From positions 27,170 to 91,169 of the forward strand of contig NZ_FQZU01000025.1 of NCBI RefSeq assembly GCF_900142135.1: a stretch of DNA of 64,000 nucleotides, read 5' to 3'. The translations under genes and the position numbers were made by a program. Below the pieces are notes generated by a model. It made no database searches. It was not told the DNA's origin and worked only from the letters and a program-made list of their open reading frames with translations. Of this stretch, positions 43,517 through 52,060 are shown in pieces (positions within the stretch are counted from its first letter, which is position 1; each line of letters starts with the position of its first letter). The stretch comes from Desulfatibacillum alkenivorans DSM 16219 (GTDB lineage Bacteria > Desulfobacterota > Desulfobacteria > Desulfobacterales > Desulfatibacillaceae).

Positions 43517-43846
43517 CCCCCTGACTGGATATAGCTTTTACCGCTTTTTAAAAAAGGACTGCTGATCCGGGAATTATTCGGCAAGATTTTTTCCGCTTGG
43601 TTAAAAATGCCGACACAACACCGGATTGCGTCCTTTTTTTATTTCCAAATAGATTATTAATTTTTTACTTTATATTTATATATATAATTATTTGAAATAA
43701 TTTGTTTATACAAAACTATATCTTACCCATTTTTCTCCTGCGTCGCCGATGGCATGACCCTTGCCGTTCGGGTAGTGCACAGCGCACGCATGCGCCTTGT
43801 TTTATAAACAGCCGGATTGCCGCCCAATCGCAAGGAGGAGGAAAAT
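43517..43846. other. AT-rich regulatory region upstream of the flavocytochrome genes
   Basis: 330 bases. Positions about 43641-43720 are extremely AT-rich (runs of TATATATAATTATTTG) and could bend DNA or bind IHF. The sigma-54 promoter sits just after, at 43750-43764. A short GCGCACGCATGCGC palindrome lies at about 43782-43796, downstream of the promoter. No gene is seen. Confidence 0.55.
43750..43764 (+). promoter_or_regulatory. Sigma-54 (-24/-12) promoter
   Basis: TGGCATGACCCTTGC matches the sigma-54 consensus (TGGCAC, then TTGC at the fixed spacing) with both GG and GC elements ten bases apart. It is 82 bases before the flavoprotein start and next to an AT-rich stretch suited to IHF. An enhancer-binding activator is expected. 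Confidence 0.7.
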
Positions 43847-45379
43847 ATGAGCCAAACAGAAAAATCGACCACCATCAAACGACGCTCAGTCATTAAAGGA
43901 ATCCTTGGAACCGGAGCCGCCGTAACCATGGCGCCGCTTGCATTAAACCTGACCGCCAAAGACGCCCAGGCGGCCCGGGCTCTGCCCCAACAATGGGACG
44001 AAACCGTGGATGTGCTGATTATCGGATCGGGCTTTGCCGGTTTGGCCGCGGCGGCCGAAGCGGCTGCGGCCGGGGCCAAAACCGTCATCCTGGAAAAAAT
44101 GCCCGCCTACGGCGGCAACTCCATTATCAACGGCGGCGTTTACGCCTCGTGGGATGACGAACTGCATTTGCGGGAAAAGCTGAAGCTGGGCGAAGACAGT
44201 CCGGCGCAGCACACCCAGGACACCCTGAAAGGCGGCGATTTCTACGGAGACCCCGCCCTGGTGAAAATTCTGGCTGACGGCGCCACAGACGCCCTTAACT
44301 GGATGATGGACGAAGGCGGCTGCACCGTACGTCCCGCCCTTACCCGCGCAGGCGGCCACACAGCCTACCGCACCCATACAAGCACCGAAGGGGTAGGCCG
44401 GGGCTATACCGAGCCGTTGAGGAAAATCGCCCTGGCTCACGGGGCTGAAATCCGCCTGGGCGTGGAAGTCGCCTGGATCTGGCGGGAGGACGCAACCGGC
44501 CCCGTCCTTGGCGTGGAGGTCAAAAAAGGCCGCAGGGTTTCCAATATCAAGGTTGCTCGGTCTCTGGTGCTGGCTTCCGGCGGCTTCTCCCGGGACATCA
44601 AAATGCGCCAGGAGTTTAACCCATCCATCGTGCCGGAGATCAACTGCACCAATCATCCCGGCGCCACCGGCGAAATGATTCGCTACGCCCAGGCCATCGG
44701 CGCGGACACGCTGCAACTTTGCTTCATCCAGCTTTACCCCTTTGCAGAGCCCGAAACCGGCGTGCTGGACAAACCCGCCGTGTACCCTTTTAACGGCGTG
44801 GGATACGGCCTGGTTTACGTAAGCAGGGAAGGCAAACGGTTCGTCAATGAACTGGAGCGCCGGGACGTCTGCTCCCAGGCCCAGATCAACCTGGGTGAAA
44901 AACCCACCTATTCCATATTCAACGAAGCAATGATCGTCAAGATGGGCGGCGCCCAGGAAGACGTGGACAAAGGCTTGGAACGGGGCCGGTTCATCAAGGC
45001 CGACAGCATTGAGGAACTGGCCGGCAAGCTGAAAATCCCCGCCGCGGCCCTGGTGAAAACCGTGGAAGAGCACAATCAATATCTAAAAAAAGGCTCGGAT
45101 CCGGACTTCAACAAGCCCATTACCGACAAAATGATTCCCCTGGAAAAAGGCCCGTTTTACGCCGTGGCCCAATGGCCGGCCGTGCATCACACCATGGGCG
45201 GCCTGCGGATTAATTCCAGCGCCCAGGTGATCGACATCTGGGGCAAGGTCATCCCCAAGCTATACGCAGCAGGCGAGGTGACCGGCGGCATCCACGGCTC
45301 CAACAGGCTGGGCAGCAACGCCATTCCCGACTGTGTGGTGTTCGGCAGAATCGCAGGCAGGAACGCGGCCAAGGTTTAA
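43847..45379 (+). CDS. Periplasmic fumarate-reductase-type flavoprotein (flavocytochrome c FAD subunit)
   Basis: 510 residues from the ATG at 43847, behind AAGGAGGAGG. A Tat signal (KRRSVIKG, hydrophobic stretch, ending near AQA) exports it folded with FAD. The FAD Rossmann motif is VLIIGSGFAGLAAAAEAAA (about 60-78). Catalytic-region motifs of the fumarate reductase/flavocytochrome c family are visible: REGKRFVNELERRDV, VHHTMGGLRIN and GSNRLGSNAIPDC. The C-terminus completes FAD binding. Electrons probably come from the tetraheme protein encoded 30 bases downstream. Substrate may be fumarate, acrylate, methacrylate or another enoate; sequence alone does not decide. Confidence 0.9.
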   Translation: MSQTEKSTTIKRRSVIKGILGTGAAVTMAPLALNLTAKDAQAARALPQQWDETVDVLIIGSGFAGLAAAAEAAAAGAKTVILEKMPAYGGNSIINGGVYASWDDELHLREKLKLGEDSPAQHTQDTLKGGDFYGDPALVKILADGATDALNWMMDEGGCTVRPALTRAGGHTAYRTHTSTEGVGRGYTEPLRKIALAHGAEIRLGVEVAWIWREDATGPVLGVEVKKGRRVSNIKVARSLVLASGGFSRDIKMRQEFNPSIVPEINCTNHPGATGEMIRYAQAIGADTLQLCFIQLYPFAEPETGVLDKPAVYPFNGVGYGLVYVSREGKRFVNELERRDVCSQAQINLGEKPTYSIFNEAMIVKMGGAQEDVDKGLERGRFIKADSIEELAGKLKIPAAALVKTVEEHNQYLKKGSDPDFNKPITDKMIPLEKGPFYAVAQWPAVHHTMGGLRINSSAQVIDIWGKVIPKLYAAGEVTGGIHGSNRLGSNAIPDCVVFGRIAGRNAAKV

Positions 45380-45409
45380 ATCAGACTAGTTTTAATAGGA
45401 GAGCATCAT

Positions 45410-45850
45410 TTGAAAAAACGGTTGGTTAAGCGTCTAATCATACTGTGCTTATTGGCTATGACATGGGCCGCCGCCGGTTGGGCGGGCGACGCCAAGCCTT
45501 TAAGCCGGGAGGAGTTGGACATGATCCGGGAGATATCCCGGGAAATTGACTCCTCACCTTATCTGGGCGGGCTGCATTATCAGAATGGAGTGTCCTGCCA
45601 GGATTGCCACGGCGTCCCCCAGCCAGGCTGGGACGATCCGCCGGAAGCCGAACAGTGTCTGTCCTGCCATGAAAGCCGGGAAGCCCTCGCCAAACTGTTT
45701 GACAAGGAACTCGCCCGCAAATGGGGCAATCCCCATGAATCCCACCTGGGAGATTTGGATTGCGCGGTTTGCCATAAAGGCCACTTGGCCTCAACTGTAT
45801 ACTGCTTGGGATGCCATACCAACGCCCCCTTTAGCATCCCCGGCCAATAG
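45410..45850 (+). CDS. Small tetraheme cytochrome c
   Basis: 146 residues. The start is TTG at 45410 with AGGAG upstream. A signal peptide ends near GWAGD. Four heme c sites are CQDCH, CLSCH, CAVCH and CLGCH, with extra His residues for the second axial ligand. This resembles the heme domain of soluble flavocytochrome c (fumarate or methacrylate reductase systems), here as a separate protein next to its flavoprotein. It should shuttle electrons from a membrane quinol dehydrogenase; no such gene is adjacent. Confidence 0.9.
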   Translation: MKKRLVKRLIILCLLAMTWAAAGWAGDAKPLSREELDMIREISREIDSSPYLGGLHYQNGVSCQDCHGVPQPGWDDPPEAEQCLSCHESREALAKLFDKELARKWGNPHESHLGDLDCAVCHKGHLASTVYCLGCHTNAPFSIPGQ

Positions 45851-45864
45851 TTGCAGGCCTCACA

Positions 45865-45912
45865 AGCCGAAGGCGGCGGCTCGTCCCCGACGCCGCCTTC
45901 GGCTCTTTTTTT
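45865..45912 (+). terminator. Rho-independent terminator of the flavocytochrome operon
   Basis: AGCCGAAGGCGGCG (45865-45878) and CGCCGCCTTCGGCT (45891-45904) are an exact 14-bp stem followed by CTTTTTTT. It lies directly after the cytochrome gene and may also end transcription of the opposing DUF4846 gene. Confidence 0.88.
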
Positions 45913-46765
45913 ATTTGGGCGGAAAGCGTTTGAGATCCGTCTTTGCAAAATCCCATTCCGGGGTGGAAAGGACCTGGCCGAAGTCGGTTTTGTACCAGGG
46001 CGAGAGTTCCGGGTTGTTCAGGTTTTTCAGCACGTGCATGTCCTGGGCGGGCATAAATCCCTGGGCCAGCAAAAACACTTTCTCGCCGGTTTTGGGATGA
46101 ACGGCGGTATCCATGACCATCACCGCATGGCCGGGAAATCCGCCTTGGATGAATACGTCTCCGGCCCGGATATCCGCAATATCCTCCACGGGAATCATTT
46201 CCTTGCTTAAGGAGGCGGACCCCGCGTACATCATGACGTTTTCCAGATAAGCCCGGAACTGCTCGTAGGATTTTCCCTTATCGCCCTTTTGAACCCAGGA
46301 GACCTTGCTGCCCTGGACCACAGGCCGGTATCCCTCGGCCCATCGGATGAAATCCGCCCTGTCCCCGGAAGTAAAAATGAAATGAATGCGATTGTATTGG
46401 CCGGTAAAGTAGAGATATTCGCCCCACAGGCGAATGACCGAATCCGCGCACTGCTGGAGATCCTTGGTTCCCACGTCCAGATCCAGGACAAGATGGTGAG
46501 CCAGCTGGTTGCCTTTTTTCCCGCCGTCAAACAGCATGACAGGCGGATTCCCGGGCTTGACCGGAAAGCATTGGAGCCAAAAGTCAAAGCTGGCGGGCCG
46601 CACTTCCTTCCTTTCAAATCCCTTAGGAGGGGCGACGCGGTCCCCTAAGGTTAAAAGCACGGCGTCATCGTGCAGCCAGGGATACATGGCCGGCTGAGCC
46701 GGCGCGGAGGATATGAAAAACAGGAAACAAAATCCGATTATTACGGATATAAAAAGACTACGCAT
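45911..46765 (-). CDS. DUF4846 exported protein
   Basis: 284 residues. An N-terminal signal peptide ends near APAQPA. Family pattern seen: VAPPKGFERKE near the start, SFDFWLQCFPVKPG, HFIFTSGD, and GDVFIQGGFPGHAVMVMD in the second half. The last segment is a candidate catalytic or binding region with His. It is predicted periplasmic or outer-membrane attached; function unknown. It stands alone, convergent with the flavocytochrome operon. Confidence 0.82.
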   Translation of the reverse strand: MRSLFISVIIGFCFLFFISSAPAQPAMYPWLHDDAVLLTLGDRVAPPKGFERKEVRPASFDFWLQCFPVKPGNPPVMLFDGGKKGNQLAHHLVLDLDVGTKDLQQCADSVIRLWGEYLYFTGQYNRIHFIFTSGDRADFIRWAEGYRPVVQGSKVSWVQKGDKGKSYEQFRAYLENVMMYAGSASLSKEMIPVEDIADIRAGDVFIQGGFPGHAVMVMDTAVHPKTGEKVFLLAQGFMPAQDMHVLKNLNNPELSPWYKTDFGQVLSTPEWDFAKTDLKRFPPK

Positions 46766-46851
46766 GAAATTCCTTTTGAATATCAGTTTCTGAAAAAAGG
46801 CGGGCAGGCCTCCAGATCCACAGAGGATCTAAAACCTGTAACAAATTGAAT

Positions 46852-46930
46852 TTGTTGGGTTTCGCAAGATCAACCCGCCCTACGTCGCCTAATGAGGAGC
46901 CATGGGTTGGGTTAAGAAGTCCGGCTTATA
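46852..46930 (+). repeat. GTTGGGTTT-family interspersed repeat, partial copy
   Basis: TTGTTGGGTTTCGCAAGATCAACCC is followed by CCTACG and GGGTTGGGTTAAGAAGTCCGGC, matching the first two-thirds of the full copies. The closing AAACCCAACAA end is missing, and the RlmL-type gene's stop lies just beyond at 46942. Confidence 0.65.
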
Positions 46931-46941
46931 AGAGCCATGGC

Positions 46942-48090
46942 TTAATCCACTTCGTACCGGTACAACTTGCACTCAATGGGGCCGTTAAACAATGTGCTGG
47001 CTTTACGTTTGCCAAGGCCTATGTTCTTGGCCGCTTCGGGATGGCCGGTGATGAGGGCCACCTTGTAGCGGCGGAATCGTTTGCTCAGGACGGAGCCCAG
47101 TTCCTTATACAGGGCCGCAAGTTCCTCGGACTCCCCTATTCTCTCTCCGTAAGGCGGATTGACAGCCACCAGGCCCGGCGCTTTGGCTCTCATAGGGGGA
47201 CGGGCCTTGGCCATTTCGCGTCTTTCGATCTTAACGTAACCGGTCATGCCTGCACGGGTCACGTTGGCCTTGGCGTGCTCCACGGCTTTGGGATGATGAT
47301 CGGAGCCCACGATGGGCGGCAGGCGTTTTTTACCTTCCTCGGCCAAACGGAAGGCGTCTCCCACCATGCCCGCCCACAGGGATTTGTCATGGCCTTTCCA
47401 GCCGACAAAGCCGAAGTAATTGCGCAAAAGGCCGGGAGCGATGTTTGCGGCCATGAGAGCGCCTTCGATGAGAAAGGTGCCGGATCCGCACATGGGGTCG
47501 ATGAGAGGCCCGCCCGTCCGGGCGATTTCCGGCCATCCGGCCCTAAGAAGAATGGCGGCGGCCAGGTTTTCCCGCAAGGGCGCTACGCCGCCTTCCAGGC
47601 GGTATCCTCTTTTATGAAGGCTGTCTCCCGAAAGATCGATGGACGCAACGGCCTCGTCGTTTTGAACATGCACGTTAATGCGGACGTCGGGCCTGTTCGT
47701 GTTGACCATGAGCCTGTCGCCCACGTTCTTCTTGAACTGATCCACTACGGCGTCCTTCACCCTTTGGGCGCCAAACTGGGTATGGCTGAGGGCTGAACGG
47801 GTGGAGGTGAAGTCCACGGCAATGGACTTCCGGTAATCCAGATGCTCGGTCCAGTCGATTTCCCGGATGCCTTCGTACAAGGCCTGCTGATTGTCGGCTT
47901 TGAACTTGGCCACGGTCATGAGCACCCGAGAAGCGGTCCTGGACCATAAAATCACTTTATAGGCCGTGGCCAGGTCAGCGTCAAAACGCACGCCGGCCGC
48001 GCTTTCCGAAATATTCTCAATGCCCAGCCCCTTCAACTCTTCAGCCAGGATGGGCGCGGTTTTCCGGCCGCAAGTGACAAAGAGCTCCAT
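46942..48090 (-). CDS. THUMP-domain 23S rRNA methyltransferase, RlmL N-terminal type
   Basis: 382 residues from the ATG at 48090 (GGAG five bases before it); a second in-frame ATG at 48144 has a poor ribosome site. MELFVTCGRKTAPILAEEL begins the family N-terminus, and a THUMP domain follows (about 45-155). The methyltransferase part has LIDPMCGSGTFLIEGALMAANIAPG (about 200-224, motif I) and NPPYGER (motif IV). This matches the RlmL part that makes m2G in 23S rRNA; the RlmK half is absent. Cytoplasmic. Confidence 0.9.
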   Translation of the reverse strand: MELFVTCGRKTAPILAEELKGLGIENISESAAGVRFDADLATAYKVILWSRTASRVLMTVAKFKADNQQALYEGIREIDWTEHLDYRKSIAVDFTSTRSALSHTQFGAQRVKDAVVDQFKKNVGDRLMVNTNRPDVRINVHVQNDEAVASIDLSGDSLHKRGYRLEGGVAPLRENLAAAILLRAGWPEIARTGGPLIDPMCGSGTFLIEGALMAANIAPGLLRNYFGFVGWKGHDKSLWAGMVGDAFRLAEEGKKRLPPIVGSDHHPKAVEHAKANVTRAGMTGYVKIERREMAKARPPMRAKAPGLVAVNPPYGERIGESEELAALYKELGSVLSKRFRRYKVALITGHPEAAKNIGLGKRKASTLFNGPIECKLYRYEVD

Positions 48091-48284
48091 GGGGTCTCCG
48101 GGCGATTTTTTATAAGAGCCTGTTATGTTGCGTTTCGTATTCATAGGGCGTACATATGCAAAAATTTTAATAAACGCCAGTAAAAAATTTTGCCTCTTTC
48201 CATTGAAAATGGTATGAAAATACTATTCCAGTAAGCGCTTAACGTCCACTTGTTTCCAGTAAATAAAAACGGCCGGAGGGAAGC

Positions 48285-48560
48285 ATGTCTGCACAGACTG
48301 TTGTGTATCTGTTCTTTTTGATTATCTATTTACTGATTCTTGTCGCCTTTAACAAAGCCAGAACAAAATACGCCGGGGGAAAAGTGGGCGAGATGATCAA
48401 CCTGATCATCATAACCACCCTACTGCTTTTTTGTTCGGATTACGCCCAGGTGCTTACCGGCTTGTTTCCCGACAACGTCTTGTTTGCGGTGCAGGTGATT
48501 TTACGGGCTGCGGCATTGGCTTTTCTGGCCTTTGGGGGCATTCGGATAGGAAGCGATTAA
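48285..48560 (+). CDS. Small membrane protein, three spans
   Basis: 91 residues with a good ribosome site (GGAGGGAAGC). Three hydrophobic spans are seen at about 5-22, 38-57 and 65-84, with short polar links. I do not recognise a family. A terminator-like hairpin follows. It stands between the RlmL-type gene (divergent) and the DUF4388 gene (convergent). Confidence 0.7.
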   Translation: MSAQTVVYLFFLIIYLLILVAFNKARTKYAGGKVGEMINLIIITTLLLFCSDYAQVLTGLFPDNVLFAVQVILRAAALAFLAFGGIRIGSD

Positions 48561-48585
48561 GCTCGGACCACATGGAAAGCATCCA

Positions 48586-48622
48586 CGGCCTTTCATCCAC
48601 AAGGCGAAAGACCGTTTTTTTT
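48586..48622 (+). terminator. Probable rho-independent terminator
   Basis: CGGCCTTTC (48586-48594) pairs with GAAAGACCG (48606-48614) with one mismatch, followed by eight T and further T-rich sequence. It follows the small membrane protein gene and overlaps the end of the opposing DUF4388 gene. Confidence 0.6.
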
Positions 48623-49859
48623 ATTTTTTCTTGAAACGCCCGAACAACCCGCCTGATTTCTTGTCTTTATCTCCGGCCCCCACCTTTTCAATGGCCTCAG
48701 CCAGCACTTCCTGAATTTGGGAGACCACATAATCCTTCTCATCGGAATCTTCGTGGTATTTATCCACGTAAGACAATACCCTTTGCGCCTCTGCAATGGC
48801 GTCCTGGGTCAAAGAAGCGCCGATCTGGCTTCGTGTGTTTTCCAGAACGAAAGTCAGGTAGTCGTTCAAGGCTTCCAGCAAAAACTCCGCAGCCTTGGAA
48901 GGGTCGCCCAGCTTGAGGGAGTCCAGGCCTTCGCGTACGACCTGAACGTTGGTAATGGCCGGATTGGTTGGGCTGAACTTATGGAAAATAATGCGCTTTT
49001 TAGCGCTGAGCTTTGACTTGGAGTTGTCGAAAACCGAATTCGCCTGAGCGCCTAACTCGGTGTGCAGGGCTTTATATACCACGCCAAGCACGTCGTTATG
49101 GACGATGATCAGGCCGGATTGATCGGAAATCCTGTTCTTGCCGGTAAGCCCCACGGTCTCCACCTTGCGGATCAGCCCGGAGGACAGAAGCGAAAACAAG
49201 AGTTTGTACACCGGATAGGTTTCAAAGCCGCTTTGGTGGACGATTTGGCCCACATTTTTCTTGCCGTCGATCAGGGATAAAATGTGCCATTCGTTGGAAT
49301 CCAGCTTGATTTCCTTTTTATCCGGGCTTTTGTCGGAAATCTTCAGGACAGCATCCTCATCGGGAAGCTGCTTGCGTATGATGTCCAGTTCGTCAATGCG
49401 GCGGGAGGCTTCCAGGATTACGTCAATGGTGTTTAAATGGACCACCACGTCTTCTTCCAGCTTTAAAGGGGTTTCCTTAAAATGAAACTCCCCCTTTTTC
49501 CAGAAGAAGAGGTTATACAGAATCTCCCTGATTTGCTTTTCGATGAATTTTTTGAATGTATCCGAAGAGATATAACCCTTTTCAACCAAAACCTTGCCCA
49601 GGAGCTTTTTCTCCTCCTTGGCGGTCTCGGCGCACTTTTGAAGCTCCTGCACGCTGATAATTCCCTGGGAGCGCAGCAGGTGGCCGAGGCGCGCTTCTTT
49701 GTGGGAGCCGACCGCGTAAATTATGGTTCCCTCTTTGACAAAAACCCGAGCTTCTTCCTGGCCGTCCACAATGCGCAGGACGCCCGTAAGTTTCTCCCGG
49801 GCCAGGTGCTGCAGCAGGCTGGCGAAAAAGAAACTATCGAGATTGCCGTTTAGAGCCAT
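48621..49859 (-). CDS. DUF4388 domain protein
   Basis: 412 residues. The first ~110 residues match the DUF4388/PatA-N type (GNLDSFFFASLLQHLAREKLTG then VFVKEGTIIYA), proteins often tied to two-component signalling. A winged-helix-like middle (DSNEWHILSLIDGKKNVGQIV, about 180-200) suggests protein or DNA contact. The end is Lys-rich (GDKDKKSGGLFGRFKKK). No membrane span. No kinase or regulator is adjacent. A role in signalling is inferred from the family only. Confidence 0.8.
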   Translation of the reverse strand: MALNGNLDSFFFASLLQHLAREKLTGVLRIVDGQEEARVFVKEGTIIYAVGSHKEARLGHLLRSQGIISVQELQKCAETAKEEKKLLGKVLVEKGYISSDTFKKFIEKQIREILYNLFFWKKGEFHFKETPLKLEEDVVVHLNTIDVILEASRRIDELDIIRKQLPDEDAVLKISDKSPDKKEIKLDSNEWHILSLIDGKKNVGQIVHQSGFETYPVYKLLFSLLSSGLIRKVETVGLTGKNRISDQSGLIIVHNDVLGVVYKALHTELGAQANSVFDNSKSKLSAKKRIIFHKFSPTNPAITNVQVVREGLDSLKLGDPSKAAEFLLEALNDYLTFVLENTRSQIGASLTQDAIAEAQRVLSYVDKYHEDSDEKDYVVSQIQEVLAEAIEKVGAGDKDKKSGGLFGRFKKK

Positions 49860-49967
49860 ATTTCACTCCACAAAGAATATTGACAGGAACACGCTGGCAT
49901 TAAATAATATACAAATATTTTGTGTGCATATATCATATTTTGCAGAGGAAGGCCCAGAATTTTAATT

Positions 49968-50237
49968 ATGCCGTTATTGTTTGGAAAAAAAAAGCCTGTT
50001 TCGGAAAACGAAACTTTCGTCGCGCTGATGCAATTGGCTCGCCGGGACCCGGACTTCCGCGAGCAAATTTCGGCCATATTGTCCATGGATGATTTCAATC
50101 GAAAATCTGCATTGAATTCCATCACAGATAACATGCGCATGCAAAAAGCCCCAAAGGATCTGGTGCGGGCCATGGAAAGCCTGGCCGATGACGCCGTGGC
50201 GGAAAGGGCCCTGGAACTTATACAAAATGCAAAATAA
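49968..50237 (+). CDS. Small helical protein, unknown
   Basis: 89 residues from the ATG at 49968; the nearest purine-rich stretch (GAGGAAGG) is ~15 bases upstream, rather far. The protein begins MPLLFGKKK and is otherwise all helical and charged, with no Cys and no membrane span. I do not recognise a family. It overlaps the start of the DAC-like gene by 11 bases, so the two are translationally coupled and likely functionally linked. Confidence 0.65.
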   Translation: MPLLFGKKKPVSENETFVALMQLARRDPDFREQISAILSMDDFNRKSALNSITDNMRMQKAPKDLVRAMESLADDAVAERALELIQNAK

Positions 50238-51711
50238 TCGTTATGCAGAAAATCATAGAGGCCATGGCTCCAAGCAGCATACCGAAAATCTTAGCATATT
50301 CCATATTGCGGACGGGTTGGCGGACGGCCTCTCCCATTTTTCCGGCGTAAGCAGAATAGCTCTTATCTATGCGGTGAACCCGGGGGAGCCTCTGCGCATT
50401 TACGACCCCCAAAACCTGTTGGACGGCCACGAAATCCTTTTGAAAAAAATCTACCTGGACTCGTGCGACTGGAAGCAGGACGAAGAAAGAGTGCAGGCCC
50501 TGAAACTCTTCGACCCTGTGATCCCGGCCCAGGACCTGGGCCTGACGGGTTTGATCTCCTTCGGCGGCATGTCCCAATCCGCCTACTATCAAATGTGGTT
50601 CACCGAGCATCACCCCGACATTTGCAACCCCGGCCCCACAAGACGTTGGCTGGAGCACGCCACGTGGCTGCTCTCCCATGACCTGGCCACATGCAGTGAA
50701 TTTTACTCCTCCATGTCCGATTACATTCTGCGGGAGTACGCCACCCACGCCGTGCGCGATTGCCTGGTGGACGAACTAAATATGCGCGTGGGATGGGACA
50801 TCCAAATGCGGGTGTACCCGATTTTGGATGCGATATTGAATATTTCCAAGACCATGGAGGAAGGTTTCTGGCCCCGGGGAAAACTGGCTTTTGTCCTGAA
50901 AGCCCATATGCAGAACATCCGGGATCTGGTTTTATTCCCCGAACTGGAGCGCCCCAGCCTGCATAATTTCAAGCATGTGCGCAAGCTCATGCAGGCGGTG
51001 GAAGAGTCGCCGGACCACTTTTTGGTTTCCGACGGGTCTCTGATTGTGGGAATCGGTTCAGGCGAGATGCCGCCCCACGCCATTGTCGCTGATTTTGCAG
51101 GCCCTCACGGCTTTGTGTCTTTTGAGGGAGAAGCCCTGTGCAGTTTTTTCGACGGCAGGTTCCACTCCTCCTCCAGAAGGGCCAATTTGGTGCAGGTGGA
51201 GGAAATTCTCCTGGAGTACTCCTTAAGCCCCACCCAATCCAGTGAACTGCTGAAAACCATCAAGGAAATCGTGCATCATGCAGAAGACCACAAACACGGA
51301 TGCACCCTGGTCATAGACCTTAGCCAGCAGCCCATTGACATTGCAGGCCAAAAACTGGACAAGCCCCTGGACATCTCCCGGGACGATTATCTGGCGCTGG
51401 CCATGAACCTCTCCAAAGTGGACGGCGCCCTGCACATTCGGCCGGATCGGACTCTGCGGAGCTTTGCATGCATCCTGGACGGCAGGGCCATCCCCGGCGA
51501 AGACCGGGCCAGAGGCGCCCGTTTTAATTCCGCCCTCAGGTTTACGGCCATGTACGACGACCTGATTGTGATTGTGGTCAGCTCGGACCGGCCGGTCTCC
51601 ATTTTGCAATCGGGCGTGGAGTTGACCGCCCATTGCTACTGGAAGCCGGTTTCAAGCTGTATGAGCATGCCCCCCACCCTCATGCGCTGGATAGAAAACA
51701 AGAAGGATTAA
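50227..51711 (+). CDS. DAC/DisA_N-like protein with altered second motif
   Basis: 494 residues from the ATG at 50227, overlapping the upstream gene. The last ~150 residues follow the diadenylate cyclase order: GCTLVIDLSQQPIDIAGQKL (strand and hairpin), VDGALHIRPDRTLRSF (DGA motif, Asp at ~399), then LIVIVVSSDRPVSI. The second catalytic motif, normally RHRAA, reads ARFNSA at ~431-436. The first ~270 residues are not recognised; they contain GSLIVGIGSG near 276-285 and no membrane span. It may make or bind c-di-AMP or a related nucleotide, or be inactive. No known c-di-AMP receptor was noted nearby. Confidence 0.75.
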   Translation: MQNNRYAENHRGHGSKQHTENLSIFHIADGLADGLSHFSGVSRIALIYAVNPGEPLRIYDPQNLLDGHEILLKKIYLDSCDWKQDEERVQALKLFDPVIPAQDLGLTGLISFGGMSQSAYYQMWFTEHHPDICNPGPTRRWLEHATWLLSHDLATCSEFYSSMSDYILREYATHAVRDCLVDELNMRVGWDIQMRVYPILDAILNISKTMEEGFWPRGKLAFVLKAHMQNIRDLVLFPELERPSLHNFKHVRKLMQAVEESPDHFLVSDGSLIVGIGSGEMPPHAIVADFAGPHGFVSFEGEALCSFFDGRFHSSSRRANLVQVEEILLEYSLSPTQSSELLKTIKEIVHHAEDHKHGCTLVIDLSQQPIDIAGQKLDKPLDISRDDYLALAMNLSKVDGALHIRPDRTLRSFACILDGRAIPGEDRARGARFNSALRFTAMYDDLIVIVVSSDRPVSILQSGVELTAHCYWKPVSSCMSMPPTLMRWIENKKD

Positions 51712-51756
51712 CGCAAAACCATGCAGGCCCTCCAGAAGCAAAATAACCTTTTGATC

Positions 51757-51879
51757 TTGTTGGGTTTCACAGGCTCAACCCAATCTGCATCGCCCCATGC
51801 TGAGCCGCAGGTTGGGTTAAGAAATCCGGCGGCGATGCTTCATCTCACCGGCGACGCCAATGGACTTCAAACCCAACAA
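51757..51879 (+). repeat. GTTGGGTTT-family interspersed repeat, full copy
   Basis: 123 bases with the same exact inverted ends as the 42670 copy (TTGTTGGGTTT and AAACCCAACAA). The internal part has GCAGGTTGGGTTAAGAAATCCGG, then ATGGACTTC complementary to it. One base longer than the other full copy. Confidence 0.75.
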
Positions 51880-51961
51880 TAGGAACTCAACTGGGACCGT
51901 CCATCCGCTCTTCATTTCCAGTTTTAAGAGTCATTCCAGACCGCACTTATTGGCCTTCGGC

Positions 51962-51982
51962 CCCTGGCATTGCATGCCAGGG
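51962..51982. repeat. Small palindromic repeat, 'GGCATTGCATGCC' type, copy 2
   Basis: CCCTGGCAT and ATGCCAGGG form a 9-bp stem around TGC. Compared with 11114-11134, two pairs differ (T-A to C-G and C-G to T-A) but pairing is kept. Confidence 0.65.
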
Positions 51983-52060
51983 CTGGCCTGTGTGAGGGAG
52001 TGCGTCAGGGTGAAACAATGTTTGTCGGCGTCCCGGAAGGTTACATTTATAAAAAAGGCA

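Larger units (their letters stand above)
51712..52060. other. Intergenic region with two repeats
   Basis: 349 bases after the DAC-like gene. A full GTTGGGTTT-family repeat occupies 51757-51879 and a small palindrome 51962-51982. The open frame 51860-52300 on the plus strand runs through repeat sequence into the nuclease gene's antisense and is rejected. Confidence 0.55.
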
